From: Clostridia bacterium
GTDB taxonomy: Bacteria > Bacillota > Clostridia > Christensenellales > Borkfalkiaceae
Reading direction: 5' to 3'
Assembly (NCBI GenBank): GCA_029055875.1
Contig: JAIDCJ010000010.1
Location: 129,473 to 193,472, forward strand
Length of the DNA: 64,000 nt
Shown: piece by piece, positions 53,648-63,628 of the stretch
How the letters are laid out: every line of letters starts with the position of its first letter
How positions within the stretch are numbered: position 1 is the stretch's first letter
Notes under the pieces: model-generated
The model's input: the letters and a program-made list of their open reading frames with translations, nothing else
Told to the model about the DNA's origin: nothing
The model's database searches: none
Position numbers and translations under genes: made by a program

Positions 53648-53872
53648 TTAGATGTTAATCAAACGAAGAATGTGTTTCCGAGCAATCATGAGAATGAGGT
53701 CAACGAGCCAGATAATCCAGCAACCGAAGATGATGCGAAGAAGCGCAGCAACAATTTTGCCCTCGCAGATTCTGGTGATGATTCCGAGGATCCATGCGGT
53801 GAAGGGAATGATCGCCAAAATGATGCTCACGATGTAAGGAAGACCAAAATAGTCAGAACCTTTCTTTGCCAT
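53648..53872 (-). CDS. Small two-helix membrane protein
   Basis: The 74-residue protein has two hydrophobic helices (YIVSIILAIIPFTAWILGIIT and AALLRIIFGCWIIWLVDLILMI), a layout like the Pmp3/YqaE group, though without a clear signature. ATG 53872 has AAAGGAG upstream. Function unknown. Confidence 0.75.
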   Translation of the reverse strand: MAKKGSDYFGLPYIVSIILAIIPFTAWILGIITRICEGKIVAALLRIIFGCWIIWLVDLILMIARKHILRLINI

Positions 53873-53953
53873 GATAAACAACTCCTTTTTTAGTTTTATA
53901 CTCATATTCTACACGCTTCGCGCAGAAATGTCAATACTTTCATAATAAATTTT

Positions 53954-54487
53954 TCAAATACGTGCGATTTTGAAGGGGATTCCCGTCTCCACGTCCTTCC
54001 AAGTGAGCGTATCGCCTTCCAGCACGAGATAGGAATGCGGCGAATTTTCTTTGGGAATGGATACCGAACCGCAGTTGATATAAGTGCAGTTTTCTTTTTC
54101 CTCGAATGCGGGAACGTGGAAATGTCCGTTCAAGAGAATATCGCCCTTTTTGAGGATTGCGGGCGTCTTGTGTCCGTGCGTTGCAATCACCGTCCGCTTG
54201 CCTGCGGGAAGTACGGCGAAGTCCGCCTCCACGGGAAATTCGAGCACCATTTGGTCTACGTCGCTGTCGCAGTTGCCGCGCACACAAATAATATATGCTT
54301 TGAGCGCGTTCAAAATGCCTGCGGTTTCCAAGGTATTATATTCGGGCGGCAGGGGGTTGCGTGCGCCGTGGTAGAGCAAATCTCCGAGCAGAATCAGCTT
54401 TTCTGCTTTCTCTTCCTCGAACCGTTCTTTGAGCATACGGCAGTACTTTGCCGAGCCGTGAATATCCGATGCGATTACGTATTTCAT
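53954..54487 (-). CDS. YfcE/MJ0936-type metallophosphoesterase
   Basis: The 177-residue protein shows the calcineurin-like metal motifs: ASDIHGSAKYC, LLGDLLYHG, VRGNCDSD, IATHGHK and NGHFHVPAF. Family members hydrolyse phosphodiesters. ATG 54487 has AAGGTG upstream and is preferred to 54496. Confidence 0.92.
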   Translation of the reverse strand: MKYVIASDIHGSAKYCRMLKERFEEEKAEKLILLGDLLYHGARNPLPPEYNTLETAGILNALKAYIICVRGNCDSDVDQMVLEFPVEADFAVLPAGKRTVIATHGHKTPAILKKGDILLNGHFHVPAFEEKENCTYINCGSVSIPKENSPHSYLVLEGDTLTWKDVETGIPFKIARI

Positions 54488-54510
54488 TTGGAACACACCT
54501 TAATAATTTT

Positions 54511-55872
54511 TTATACGAGCGGGGCGAAGAGCCGTAGAACGGCACCTACCGCCCGCTTCAAAGGGCTTGCTTTTTTGAGTGGCGTGCCCGCTTCCCACGA
54601 AGCGGTAAAGTCGCGCTCCAACGCGTTTGCTAACTCTTCGCTTTCTGCGTACAGCCCGCACTCGGCTTGCAGATACAGACTGCGGAAGTCAAGATTATAG
54701 GTGGAAACGAAAGCACGTTTGCCGTCGCAGGTGACGCTCTTTGCGTGCAGGAAGCCCGCTGTGTATTCGCGTATCTGCACGCCTGCGCTTGTCATTTCCT
54801 GCGCGTAGGACTGCGTAATGAGAAAGGTAAATTTCTTGTCGGGGATATGCGGAATCATAATCCGCACGTCCTTGCCCGCCCGCGCGGCCGTTTCCAACGC
54901 GGAAAGAAGTGCCGTGTCGGGCGCGAGGTAGGGGGTAAAGAGCCAGACGGATTTTTCCGCCGCAGAAATAAGCGAACAGAGCGCGGCTCCTCCCGCGCGG
55001 AATTGCGTGTCCTCGGCGGAGTCGGCAATCACGGCGCAGGGGATATTTCCCTCTTGCGGTTTGATTTCGGGAAGATTTAAGGCGCGGGGCATATCGCTTG
55101 CAAGCAGCTTTGCGAATGCGCTAGCGGGTGCGCCCGTCACGCGGACTGCGGTATCCTTCCAATGCCCGAAGCGGATTTTTTCGCCGATATATTCGTCCGC
55201 AAGATTAATGCCGCCCGTGTAGGCAATCTCACCGTCGATTACCGCAATTTTGCGGTGGTTCCTGCGGTTTGCGGCGCGGGAGGGGAAGCGGATACGGCGC
55301 ACCGCGTACGCCTTGATTCCGCGCTTTGCCTGCTCTTTTTCAAAGCGTTTGGGCAGGGTAAAGGAGCAGCCGAAGTCGTCGTATAAAAGCCGAACGTCCA
55401 CGCCCTCCTTCGCTTTGCGTTCGAGGACTTCCGAAAGGGCATGAAAAAACGCGCCGTGCGCGACGATATAGTATTCGAGCCAAATAAATTTCTCGGCGTT
55501 TGTGATATCGGTCAGGAGCCGCTCATACATTTCTTTGCCTACGGGGAAGTACTCGATGCTTTCCGCAAGGCAGTTTATCGTTTCGGGCGGGTTCGCGTTC
55601 GGCGTTCTTCTCAGCCATACGAGCGCGAGAATCCCGCCCGTCCACGGCAGAAAAACGATTAAAACGATTTTGGAAAGTTTGAACTCAGGCGGCTCTTTTG
55701 CGCATACAATAAAAAGTGCGGCAATCAAAGAAAAGAGCCGCTCCGCAAGCGCAACGGGTGCAAGCGCGCGGGGCAGCCATACGGCAAGCACAACAGTTGC
55801 GCCTACGCTTGCCGCAAAGATCAGCGCACAGGGAAATAATCTCCCGCCGAAAAAATATCTCAGTTTTCTCAT
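54511..55872 (-). CDS. cls: Cardiolipin synthase
   Basis: This enzyme joins phosphatidylglycerol molecules into cardiolipin. The 453-residue protein has two N-terminal membrane helices, then two phospholipase D motifs (NHRKIAVIDGEIAYTGGIN and HAKSVTCDGKRAFVSTYN). Length is normal. The start lacks a clear ribosome site. It lies 24 bp before the phosphoesterase gene. Confidence 0.93.
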   Translation of the reverse strand: MRKLRYFFGGRLFPCALIFAASVGATVVLAVWLPRALAPVALAERLFSLIAALFIVCAKEPPEFKLSKIVLIVFLPWTGGILALVWLRRTPNANPPETINCLAESIEYFPVGKEMYERLLTDITNAEKFIWLEYYIVAHGAFFHALSEVLERKAKEGVDVRLLYDDFGCSFTLPKRFEKEQAKRGIKAYAVRRIRFPSRAANRRNHRKIAVIDGEIAYTGGINLADEYIGEKIRFGHWKDTAVRVTGAPASAFAKLLASDMPRALNLPEIKPQEGNIPCAVIADSAEDTQFRAGGAALCSLISAAEKSVWLFTPYLAPDTALLSALETAARAGKDVRIMIPHIPDKKFTFLITQSYAQEMTSAGVQIREYTAGFLHAKSVTCDGKRAFVSTYNLDFRSLYLQAECGLYAESEELANALERDFTASWEAGTPLKKASPLKRAVGAVLRLFAPLV

Positions 55873-55898
55873 GTATCGGGCGGGAGCGTGGTTATGAA

Positions 55899-56906
55899 TT
55901 AAAGCATTTTAATAAAGAGGTAATCTTTTTCTTCCTCTTCCGCAAAACCCACGTAAGAGGGGTAGAATTCCAAAAGCGTGTTGGGGTCTACTGCCTTCGC
56001 CGTAAAGTTTTGCAAATTCACGCCTTTGTTTGCTACGAGGTTAATTGCCATTTCAAGGTTTTCCACGTATTCTGCAAGGCAGTGAATGGAAATCTCTTTG
56101 CGGATCGCAATCGTCGCGTCGATATTCACCGAGCGCGAAACGTAGCCGCCGATAACGACGTTCGCCTCCCGCGCACAGACCGAAAAGGCAACCGAGGGGT
56201 CGATATCCTTTGCGTTCGTTACGAATACCGAACCGTCCGCAAGCCGTCCGCCCGTGAGCTCGGCAACTCTGTCAAGAAGATTATCGTCTACGTGTATGGT
56301 GTAATATACGCCGCAGGTATTCGCAAAATCCAAACGGCTTTGGTCGGCACTGATAAGAATGGGCGCCGCCTGCTGATAGATGAGTAGCTGGCAAATTAAA
56401 ATGCCGAAGCCGCTCGCACCCGCCACGGCGATATGCTGACCTTTTTTCACGTCGAGCTTATCTACGATTGCCTTTGCAAGCGCAACGTGGTGCGTGAGGA
56501 GCGCGTCCTCGTCGGAAACCGAATCGGGAAGCGGCGTGAGCTCGTCGGGCGAAAGGGTTACGATATCGCGGAGGAATCCGTCCCGCGTCTTTCCGCAAAC
56601 CTCGTAGTCGTCCAAGGAGAAATCCTTCTTCTCCGTGCCCGTATCCGTTTCGGGGTGGTAAGCGTGAAGAAGCACGCGCGTGCCCTTGGGGAAAATATCC
56701 TTGTAATCTTCCGCTACGATTCCCACGGCGAGTCTGCCGGGAACGAGGGGATATTTGGTTTTGAACTCTCCGCGGAAAACGGGCGCATCCTGATTGCAAA
56801 GCATAACTTTGGTGATGCGCACCTTAATTTTCCCGTCTCCCGCTTCGGGGACGGGTTCATCGAAAAGTTCGATTTTATTCGCGGCGGTGAGCTTCCAGAC
56901 GTTCAT
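55899..56906 (-). CDS. Medium-chain dehydrogenase/reductase
   Basis: The protein (335 residues from ATG 56906, with AGGAGGG upstream) has an MDR layout: an N-terminal GroES-like domain (RITKVMLCNQDAPVFRG ... PLVPGRLAVGIVAEDY), then a Rossmann fold (GQHIAVAGASGFGILICQLLIY). The usual catalytic zinc ligands (GHE and a Cys/His pair) are altered: PGRLAVG replaces the GHE motif. It may be a zinc-less or sugar/alcohol dehydrogenase of unknown substrate. Confidence 0.85.
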   Translation of the reverse strand: MNVWKLTAANKIELFDEPVPEAGDGKIKVRITKVMLCNQDAPVFRGEFKTKYPLVPGRLAVGIVAEDYKDIFPKGTRVLLHAYHPETDTGTEKKDFSLDDYEVCGKTRDGFLRDIVTLSPDELTPLPDSVSDEDALLTHHVALAKAIVDKLDVKKGQHIAVAGASGFGILICQLLIYQQAAPILISADQSRLDFANTCGVYYTIHVDDNLLDRVAELTGGRLADGSVFVTNAKDIDPSVAFSVCAREANVVIGGYVSRSVNIDATIAIRKEISIHCLAEYVENLEMAINLVANKGVNLQNFTAKAVDPNTLLEFYPSYVGFAEEEEKDYLFIKML

Positions 56907-57056
56907 AAACCCTCCTCTCATTTTCCGCAATTTGCTAGGGTATTATACCGCACGAAAATTTTTTTGGCAAGCATTTGAACGGGGAAAGAGAATTTTCACG
57001 TTTTTTGAAAAAATCGTGAAAGCGGGCAAGATTTTTCGTTTCAAACACAAAATCAG

Positions 57057-57085
57057 TTGACGAACGGGGAAAAAGCGGATATAAT
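57057..57085 (+). promoter_or_regulatory. Promoter of the rpmE operon
   Basis: TTGACG (57057-57062) and TATAAT (57080-57085) are 17 bp apart, 40 bp before the rpmE ATG. Confidence 0.8.
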
Positions 57086-57125
57086 GTAGTACGTAATTTC
57101 AATTACCGAGAGAGGTGAACGAACT

Positions 57126-57329
57126 ATGAAAGCGGACATTCATCCCAAATACCACGAAGTAACGGTCGTCTGCGCCTGCGGCGAAACCTTCAAACTTGGT
57201 TCCACCAAAGAAGGCGATATTCTTAAAGTGGATATTTGCAGTAAGTGCCATCCGTTCTTTACGGGTCGCCAGAAGCTGGTTGATACCGGCGGTCGTGTGG
57301 ATAAGTTCAAGAAAAGATACGGCATTTAA
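57126..57329 (+). CDS. rpmE: Ribosomal protein L31
   Basis: The 67-residue protein is L31 with zinc-type cysteines (VVCACGETF and [13 protein letters not shown]) and the C-terminal [14 protein letters not shown] 57126 has GAGAGGTGA upstream. A hairpin follows at 57337-57366. Confidence 0.97.
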   Translation: MKADIHPKYHEVTVVCACGETFKLGSTKEGDILKVDICSKCHPFFTGRQKLVDTGGRVDKFKKRYGI

Positions 57330-57336
57330 CAACATT

Positions 57337-57366
57337 CAGCCTCACACAAAGAGGCTGTTTTGTTAT
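57337..57366 (+). terminator. Terminator or attenuator after rpmE
   Basis: CAGCCTC and GAGGCTG form a 7-bp stem followed by TTTTGTTATTTT. Only 22 bp further is the next gene, so partial read-through is likely. Confidence 0.75.
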
Positions 57367-57387
57367 TTTATGAAATAGGCTCAGGAT

Positions 57388-59226
57388 ATGAAAAAGACCA
57401 ATCGTACTTACGTCGGCGGGCAAGCGGTAATTCAAGGCGTCATGATGCGCGGCAAAAGCGGCATGGCAACGGTCGTCCGCGACGACAAAGGGGAACTTCA
57501 TATGGAGGCCAAGCGCACCAAAGCTTCCAAAAAGCGGAAAATATGGATGCGCATTCCTTTCGTGCGCGGAATTATTAATTTCGCGCTTTCTCTCGTTATG
57601 GGAATGCAGGCGCTCATGCGCAGTTCGGAAGTTGCTATCTCCGACGATGAAGAACCCTCCAAGCTCTCAAAATGGATGGCGGATAAGTGGAAAATGAGCC
57701 TCGGCGACGTGGTAACCGGCATTGCAACCATTTTAGGCGTTGCGCTTGCCCTGGTGCTCTTTATCTATCTGCCAGATAAGTTTACGCAGCTCATTGCCGA
57801 CGCCGCGCCCGTCATCGGGACGGCAGGCAGTATTTACTACAACCTCATCGAGGGCGGGTTCCGCCTCGTGATGTTTATCTTTTATATCGCGCTGACGCTA
57901 TTATTGCCGTCTATGCGCGAAACCTACCGCTATCACGGCGCGGAGCATAAAACCATTAACTGCTACGAATACGGCAGGGAGCTCACCGTCGAGAATGTGA
58001 AAAAGTGTTCGCGCCTGCACGATCGCTGCGGCACGACCTTCATTTTTATCGTTCTGCTTATTTCCATTCTGATGTTCGCGCTCGTGGGCTGGGTGATTAT
58101 GGACGTTGCGGGCTTAGAAGGCGCAATCGGAAACAAGCTTGCGGAAAAGGCAATTTTACTTGCCGTTAAACTGTTGATGCTGCCCATTATTGCGGGCATC
58201 TCCTACGAAATCTTAAAATTCTTCGCGCGGTTCCAGTCGCCCCTCGTGCTTCCCTTCAAGGCACCCGGATTTTTACTGCAATTACTTACGACGCGCGAAC
58301 CGACCGACGAAATGATAGAGTGCGCCATTATGGCGTTTGAAAAGGCAGTCGATATGGACGAAAATCCCGATTCCCCCGAAAAGATTTTTGCGACGGAAAC
58401 CAAGCTTTCCAAGCTCCTCGATATGATGAAAAAGAAATTCGCGGAGAAGGAAATCGACGAATCGGACGCGGAGTGGATTTTAAGCCTTTCGCTTGATATT
58501 CCCAGAAGCTCGCTCGGGCAGGAAAGGGTGGTAACCCGCGCGGAGTGCGAAAAAATTCTCCGCATTTACGAAGAGCGTTTAACGGGCAGACCGCTTTGGT
58601 ACGTCATCGGCGATACGTCCTTCTACGGGCGCACCTTCAAGGTAGACGAGCGCGTTTTAATTCCGCGCCCCGAAACGGAGGTGCTCGTCCGTCAGGCGGT
58701 GTCCTCGCTGAAGGCGGGCGATACCATGCTCGACTTGTGCACGGGCAGCGGCGCGATTGCCGTTTCCGTTGCGTGCGCCGTTGCGAAGGATAAGCGCGTA
58801 AGCATTACGGCGGCGGATATTTCCGAGGACGCGCTTGCCGTTGCGCAGGAAAACGCTTGGCAGAACTCGGCGAACGTGAACTTTATCAAGTCCGACCTAT
58901 TTGAAAATATCCACGGCAGATTCAATTTGATTACCGCCAACCCGCCCTATATCAAGAGCAGCGAAATTTCGTCGCTTCCGCAGGACGTGAGAGACTTCGA
59001 GCCGCGCATTGCGCTCGACGGCGGCGTGGACGGACTCGAATTCTACCGCCGTATCGCGGTGAAAATTAACCGCTATCTCGTGCGCGGGGGAATGTGCATT
59101 CTCGAAGTTGGCGAGGATCAGGCGCAGGAAGTTATTAAAATTTTCCAGTCTCTTTCCCGTTGCGATTTCGCAATGGTCGTGAAAGACCTCAGCGGCGTGG
59201 AACGCGTCGTGAAAATCGGGTTCTGA
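57388..59226 (+). CDS. prmC: Fusion of YqhQ (DUF1385) and PrmC methyltransferase
   Basis: Residues 1 to about 300 are DUF1385/YqhQ, a polytopic membrane protein ([37 protein letters not shown]). Residues from about 320 to 612 are PrmC, which methylates the Gln of the GGQ motif in release factors: [18 protein letters not shown] and the catalytic [10 protein letters not shown]. The two are separate adjacent proteins in many bacteria. Here a single frame covers both, placing a cytoplasmic methyltransferase on a membrane protein. prfA, its substrate, starts one base later. Confidence 0.93.
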   Translation: MKKTNRTYVGGQAVIQGVMMRGKSGMATVVRDDKGELHMEAKRTKASKKRKIWMRIPFVRGIINFALSLVMGMQALMRSSEVAISDDEEPSKLSKWMADKWKMSLGDVVTGIATILGVALALVLFIYLPDKFTQLIADAAPVIGTAGSIYYNLIEGGFRLVMFIFYIALTLLLPSMRETYRYHGAEHKTINCYEYGRELTVENVKKCSRLHDRCGTTFIFIVLLISILMFALVGWVIMDVAGLEGAIGNKLAEKAILLAVKLLMLPIIAGISYEILKFFARFQSPLVLPFKAPGFLLQLLTTREPTDEMIECAIMAFEKAVDMDENPDSPEKIFATETKLSKLLDMMKKKFAEKEIDESDAEWILSLSLDIPRSSLGQERVVTRAECEKILRIYEERLTGRPLWYVIGDTSFYGRTFKVDERVLIPRPETEVLVRQAVSSLKAGDTMLDLCTGSGAIAVSVACAVAKDKRVSITAADISEDALAVAQENAWQNSANVNFIKSDLFENIHGRFNLITANPPYIKSSEISSLPQDVRDFEPRIALDGGVDGLEFYRRIAVKINRYLVRGGMCILEVGEDQAQEVIKIFQSLSRCDFAMVVKDLSGVERVVKIGF

Positions 59227-59227
59227 T

Positions 59228-60298
59228 ATGCTGAGTAAATTGCAGGCGATTGCCGCGCGGTACGACGAGCTGACGGAGCTTCTCTCACGCAGTGAAACGC
59301 TTTCGGACATGGAAGCTTGGACGAAGCTCACGAAGGAGCGTGCGGAGATCGAAGAAATCACCGAGGCGTACAGAGATTACCGTAAAACGGAAGAGGAAAT
59401 GAAAGCCGCCTTTGAAGAGGCCGAGCACGAGCAGGGCGAAATGCGCGATATGCTTTTAGAAGAGGGATACGCGCTTAAAAGCTCGCTCGCCGAAAAAGAA
59501 ACGGCGCTGAAAATTTTGCTTCTTCCCAAGGATAAGAATGACGAGCGCAACTGCACGCTGGAAATCCGTGCGGGCGCAGGCGGCGAGGAAGCCGCACTTT
59601 TTGCATGCGAGCTCTACCGTATGTATATGGGCTACTGCGAAAAGCACCGTTTGAAGTGGGAGGTCATCGACCTCAACGAAACGGAGCTTGGCGGCATGAA
59701 GGAGGCAATCGTCTCCATCGAGGGCAAGGGCGCGTATAAACGGCTCAAATACGAGAGCGGCGTCCACCGCGTACAGCGCGTGCCCGAAACGGAATCGCAG
59801 GGCAGAATCCACACCTCCACGGCAACGGTTGCCGTGCTTCCCGAAGCGGAAGAGGTGGAAGTGGAAATCAAGGACGACGATATCCGCGTCGACTTGTTCC
59901 GTTCCTCGGGTGCGGGCGGGCAGAAGGTAAACAAGACGGAAACCGCCATCCGCATTACCCATTTCCCCACGGGAATCGTGGTCACCTGTCAGGACGAGAG
60001 AAGCCAGTTAAAGAATAAAGAAAAAGCGTTCCGCGTTCTCAGAACGCGGCTTTACGATTATTATAACGGAAAAGCAAGCTCCGAGGAGGCGCAAAGCCGC
60101 AAGAGCTTGGTCGGCACGGGGGATAGGAGCGAACGCATCAGAACCTACAACTTCCCGCAGAGCCGTATTACCGATCACCGTATCGGGCTGAGCCTGCACT
60201 CTATGGAAGCGTTCCTTTCGGGAGAGCTGGACGAAATGATAAACGCGCTCGCCCGTGCGGACACGGAGGCGCGGCTCACGGCCTCCGCCGAAAACTGA
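59228..60298 (+). CDS. prfA: Peptide chain release factor 1
   Basis: RF1 ends translation at UAA and UAG. The 356-residue protein has the GGQ motif in [20 protein letters not shown], with the codon-recognition region around [14 protein letters not shown]. Length is normal. It directly follows the gene for its methylase. Confidence 0.97.
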   Translation: MLSKLQAIAARYDELTELLSRSETLSDMEAWTKLTKERAEIEEITEAYRDYRKTEEEMKAAFEEAEHEQGEMRDMLLEEGYALKSSLAEKETALKILLLPKDKNDERNCTLEIRAGAGGEEAALFACELYRMYMGYCEKHRLKWEVIDLNETELGGMKEAIVSIEGKGAYKRLKYESGVHRVQRVPETESQGRIHTSTATVAVLPEAEEVEVEIKDDDIRVDLFRSSGAGGQKVNKTETAIRITHFPTGIVVTCQDERSQLKNKEKAFRVLRTRLYDYYNGKASSEEAQSRKSLVGTGDRSERIRTYNFPQSRITDHRIGLSLHSMEAFLSGELDEMINALARADTEARLTASAEN

Positions 60299-60328
60299 TT
60301 TTCCGTTTCGTACGCAAGAGGTATTTAT

Positions 60329-61528
60329 ATGGAAGAAAGACTTGCACGCCGTATGCGTTCCATTTCACCGTCGCTCACGCTTGCCGTCAGTGCAAAGGCG
60401 AAAGCAATGAAAGCGGCGGGAGAGGACGTTATCAACTTCGGCGTGGGGGAACCCGATTTCAATACGCCCGAGCATATCGTGGAAGCGGCAATCGAAGCAC
60501 TTGAAAAGGGACATACGAAATACACGGCGTCTTCGGGCCTGCCCGAGCTGCGCCGCGCCATTTGCGAAAAGTTCCGCCGCGACAACGGCCTCGAATACGA
60601 GCCCTCGCAGATTATCGTATCAAACGGGGCAAAGCATTCCATTTTCAACGTGTGCTTCGCGCTCATTAACGAGGGTGACGAAGTAATTATTCCCGCACCC
60701 TATTGGCTTACCTATCCCGAGGTCGTCAAGGTGTGCGGCGGCGTACCCGTCTATATTCATGCGAAGAAGAAAGCGGGCTTCAAAATTACGCCCGAGCAGC
60801 TGAAAAGCGCAATCACGCCCAAGACGAAGCTGTTTATTTTCAACTCGCCCTGCAATCCCACGGGGGCGGTGTATTCTCAGGAAGAAATCCGCGCCCTTGC
60901 CAAGGTTTGCGAGGAAGCGGGGATTTTCGTCCTCTCCGACGAAATCTACGAAAAGCTCGTGTACGGCAACGTACAGCCTTTCTCGTTCGCGGCTTGCTCC
61001 GACAAAATGAAGGACTTGACGATTACCGTAAACGGCGTTTCCAAAACGTACGCCATGACGGGTTGGAGAATCGGCTACCTCGCCGCGCCCAAGGACGTTG
61101 CGAAGGCAATCGATTCCTTCCAGAGCCACGCAACGAGTAACGCGAACTCCATTGCGCAGTACGCGGCGCTCAAGGCGCTCAACTCGCCCGAGGCGGCGGT
61201 AGAGGAAATGGTAGCGCGCTTCGCAAGAAGAAGAATTGCCATGGTCGAGCGCATTTCCGACATGAAGGACGTCTACTGCATTATTCCCGACGGCGCGTTT
61301 TACATGATGTTGGTCGTGAGCAGCTGCTACGGAAAGAAGTTCGGCAAAAAGAAGATTACCGACTCGGTGAGCTTTGCGGACTGTTTGTTGGACGCGGCAA
61401 AGGTTGCGGTCGTGCCCGGCGTATCGTTCGGCGCGGACGACTGCGTGCGCCTTTCCTATTCGCTCTCCATGCGGGATATGCTCGAAGGGCTGGAGCGCAT
61501 CGATGCGTTCATACAAAGTTTAGAATAA
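60329..61528 (+). CDS. aspC: Class I PLP aminotransferase, aspartate type
   Basis: The 399-residue protein is a class I aminotransferase: NFGVGEPDFNTPEHI, YTASSGLPELRRAI, NSPCNPTGAVYS, the PLP lysine in VSKTYAMTGWRIGY and a C-terminal RLSYS Arg. This subgroup usually transfers amino groups with aspartate or prephenate. ATG 60329 has AAGAGG upstream. Confidence 0.93.
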   Translation: MEERLARRMRSISPSLTLAVSAKAKAMKAAGEDVINFGVGEPDFNTPEHIVEAAIEALEKGHTKYTASSGLPELRRAICEKFRRDNGLEYEPSQIIVSNGAKHSIFNVCFALINEGDEVIIPAPYWLTYPEVVKVCGGVPVYIHAKKKAGFKITPEQLKSAITPKTKLFIFNSPCNPTGAVYSQEEIRALAKVCEEAGIFVLSDEIYEKLVYGNVQPFSFAACSDKMKDLTITVNGVSKTYAMTGWRIGYLAAPKDVAKAIDSFQSHATSNANSIAQYAALKALNSPEAAVEEMVARFARRRIAMVERISDMKDVYCIIPDGAFYMMLVVSSCYGKKFGKKKITDSVSFADCLLDAAKVAVVPGVSFGADDCVRLSYSLSMRDMLEGLERIDAFIQSLE

Positions 61529-61546
61529 CTTTTTTTCAAAAACCCC

Positions 61547-61575
61547 TTGAAAAGTGACGGAAAACTTGATAGAAT
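61547..61575 (+). promoter_or_regulatory. Promoter of the P-loop gene
   Basis: TTGAAA (61547-61552) and TAGAAT (61570-61575) are 17 bp apart, 29 bp before the ATG. Confidence 0.65.
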
Positions 61576-61604
61576 AATAATATCAAAAAGGTTTGGAGGT
61601 TCTT

Positions 61605-62012
61605 ATGGTTAAAATTATTTGCGGTACGAAAGGCAGCGGTAAGACCAAGAAAATTATCGACGAGGCAAATGCGTCGGCAGCGGGTGCAAAAGGGCACCTC
61701 ATGTTCATTACCGATACGAAGAGATATATGTACGATTTGAAGCGCGAGATCCGCTTTATCGACGCGACCGATTATAACGTTGCGGGCGAGGAAGCGCTTT
61801 GCGGATTCATTAAGGGCGCCATTGCAGGCGGGTACGATAACGAGTACGTCTATATCGACGGCTTGGCACGCATTGCGGGCAAGGAACTCAAGGACATGGC
61901 GCAGACCTTCTATATGATCGATAAGGTATCCGAAATGCGCGGGCTGAATATCGTTCTTACTTGCAGCTGTGCGCAAGAGGAGCTTCCCGATTTCGTAAAG
62001 AAATACCTTTAA
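61605..62012 (+). CDS. Small P-loop protein, uncharacterised
   Basis: The 135-residue protein starts with a Walker A motif (ICGTKGSGKTKKIIDEAN) and has strands ending in YVYIDGLARIAG and GLNIVLTCSCAQEELP, as in small ATP-binding proteins. There is no recognised partner domain. ATG 61605 has GGAGGT upstream. Function unknown; thrC follows after 95 bp. Confidence 0.75.
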   Translation: MVKIICGTKGSGKTKKIIDEANASAAGAKGHLMFITDTKRYMYDLKREIRFIDATDYNVAGEEALCGFIKGAIAGGYDNEYVYIDGLARIAGKELKDMAQTFYMIDKVSEMRGLNIVLTCSCAQEELPDFVKKYL

Positions 62013-62107
62013 TGATTGGTTGCTTTACATACAAAAAGAATAAATTTTAACAGCGAACCCTTCCTCAAATTTTGGGGAAGGGTATCATCCTAAAAAGTAG
62101 GTGTAAT

Positions 62108-63595
62108 ATGTACTTTATCAGCACGAGAGGAAAAGAGCGCGTGACGGGCGCACAGGCAATCGTCCAAGGCATTGCGGGCGACGGCGGCTTGTTCGTTCCC
62201 GAAAAGTTCCCCGCGGTTTCAAGCGAAGAAATAGAAAAAATGCTTGAAATGGACTACGCCGAGCGTACGGCGTTCGTGCTCTCGAAATATCTTGACGACT
62301 ATCCCGCGGACGAACTACTCACGGCAGTCCGCACCGCCTATTCGCGCTTTGAAGAGGGCGACGCCGCACCGCTTGTGAAAATCGAGGACGGCGTGTATAT
62401 TTTAGAGCTCTTCCACGGCCCCACCTGCGCGTTCAAGGATATGGCGCTCACCGTGCTTCCCTATCTTTTGAAAAAGGGGTGCGAAATCGTCGGCATTAAG
62501 GAAAAGGTGCTCGTGCTCGTAGCCACGAGCGGCGATACCGGCAAGGCCGCCTTAGAGGGCTTTAAGGATGCGAAGGGCGTTAAGATTATGACCTTCTATC
62601 CCGAAGAGGGCGTCTCCAAAATGCAGAAGCTGCAAATGTGCACCACGGAAGGAAACAACGTGAACGTGGTTGCCGTAAACGGCAACTTCGACGACTGCCA
62701 GACGGGCGTAAAAAAGATTTTCAATTCCGAGGAGTGCAGGGCGGCGTTGAAGAAAAAGGGGTATCTGCTTACTTCCGCAAACTCTATCAATTTCGGCAGG
62801 CTTGCGCCGCAGATTGCGTATTATTTCTCCGCCTATTGCGATTTGATTTCGTCGGGGCAGATTCAGCTCGGCGACAAGGTAGACTTCGCCGTGCCCACGG
62901 GCAACTTTGGCAACATTCTTGCCGCGTACTACGCAAAGCGCATGGGCCTGCCCGTAGGAAAACTGCTTTGCGCTTCCAACCGCAACAACGTGCTTACGCT
63001 GTTCTTCGGCAGCGGCACTTACGATACGAAGCGGCCCTTCTTCAGAACCATGTCCCCCTCTATGGATATTCTCGTTTCCTCGAACTTGGAGCGGCTTTTA
63101 TTCGAGTTTTCGGGCAGGAACGCCGCGCTTACGGCGGAGCGCATGAACGCACTCTCCGCAAAGGGGAAGTATTCGGTACACGCGGACGAGCTTGCAAAAA
63201 TGGGCGAGAGCTTCTACGCGGGCTTTGCTTCCGAGGACGACACCGTAGAATGCATTTACGAATTCTTTATGGAATACGGTTATCCCATGGATACGCACAC
63301 GGGCGTTGCCATGCACGTTGCCCAGAAGTACGCCGAGGAGCAAAAGGACGCAGAGGAGAAGCACCCCATGGTGGTGGTTTCCACGGCGAGCCCCTACAAG
63401 TTCCCGCAGGACGTTTTGTACGCACTCACGGGGAACGACGTAAAGGACAGCTATAAGGGCGTTAAGCGCATTCACCTTTTAACGGCAATGAAGGTGCCTG
63501 AGAGCTTAAAGGCAATTCGCTATCTTCCGCTTCGGTTCAAGAAAACGACGAGCCCCGCCAAAATGTTCGACGAAGTTTTAGAATTTATCGGTTAA
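62108..63595 (+). CDS. thrC: Threonine synthase
   Basis: The enzyme makes threonine from phosphohomoserine with PLP. The protein (495 residues from ATG 62108) has the N-terminal YFISTRGKERVTGAQAIVQGIAGDGGLFVPE, the PLP lysine in ELFHGPTCAFKDMA, ATSGDTGKAALEGF and the glycine-rich PTGNFGNILAAYYA. ATG 62108 has AGGTG upstream; an ATG at 62072 is less likely. An imperfect hairpin lies at about 62053-62088 in the leader. Confidence 0.95.
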   Translation: MYFISTRGKERVTGAQAIVQGIAGDGGLFVPEKFPAVSSEEIEKMLEMDYAERTAFVLSKYLDDYPADELLTAVRTAYSRFEEGDAAPLVKIEDGVYILELFHGPTCAFKDMALTVLPYLLKKGCEIVGIKEKVLVLVATSGDTGKAALEGFKDAKGVKIMTFYPEEGVSKMQKLQMCTTEGNNVNVVAVNGNFDDCQTGVKKIFNSEECRAALKKKGYLLTSANSINFGRLAPQIAYYFSAYCDLISSGQIQLGDKVDFAVPTGNFGNILAAYYAKRMGLPVGKLLCASNRNNVLTLFFGSGTYDTKRPFFRTMSPSMDILVSSNLERLLFEFSGRNAALTAERMNALSAKGKYSVHADELAKMGESFYAGFASEDDTVECIYEFFMEYGYPMDTHTGVAMHVAQKYAEEQKDAEEKHPMVVVSTASPYKFPQDVLYALTGNDVKDSYKGVKRIHLLTAMKVPESLKAIRYLPLRFKKTTSPAKMFDEVLEFIG

Positions 63596-63602
63596 AATAA
63601 AA

Positions 63603-63628
63603 CCCCCGCAAAAGCGGGGGATTTTAAT
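63603..63628. terminator. Terminator after thrC
   Basis: CCCCCGC-AAAA-GCGGGGG is followed by ATTTTAATTTT. Confidence 0.85.

Noticed and set aside
60620-61516. 298-residue minus-strand open frame
   Set aside because: It is antisense to the aminotransferase gene, with no start signal.
62053-62088. T-box or attenuator upstream of thrC
   Set aside because: Only an imperfect hairpin without T run or T-box sequence was seen; the leader is too short for a T-box.
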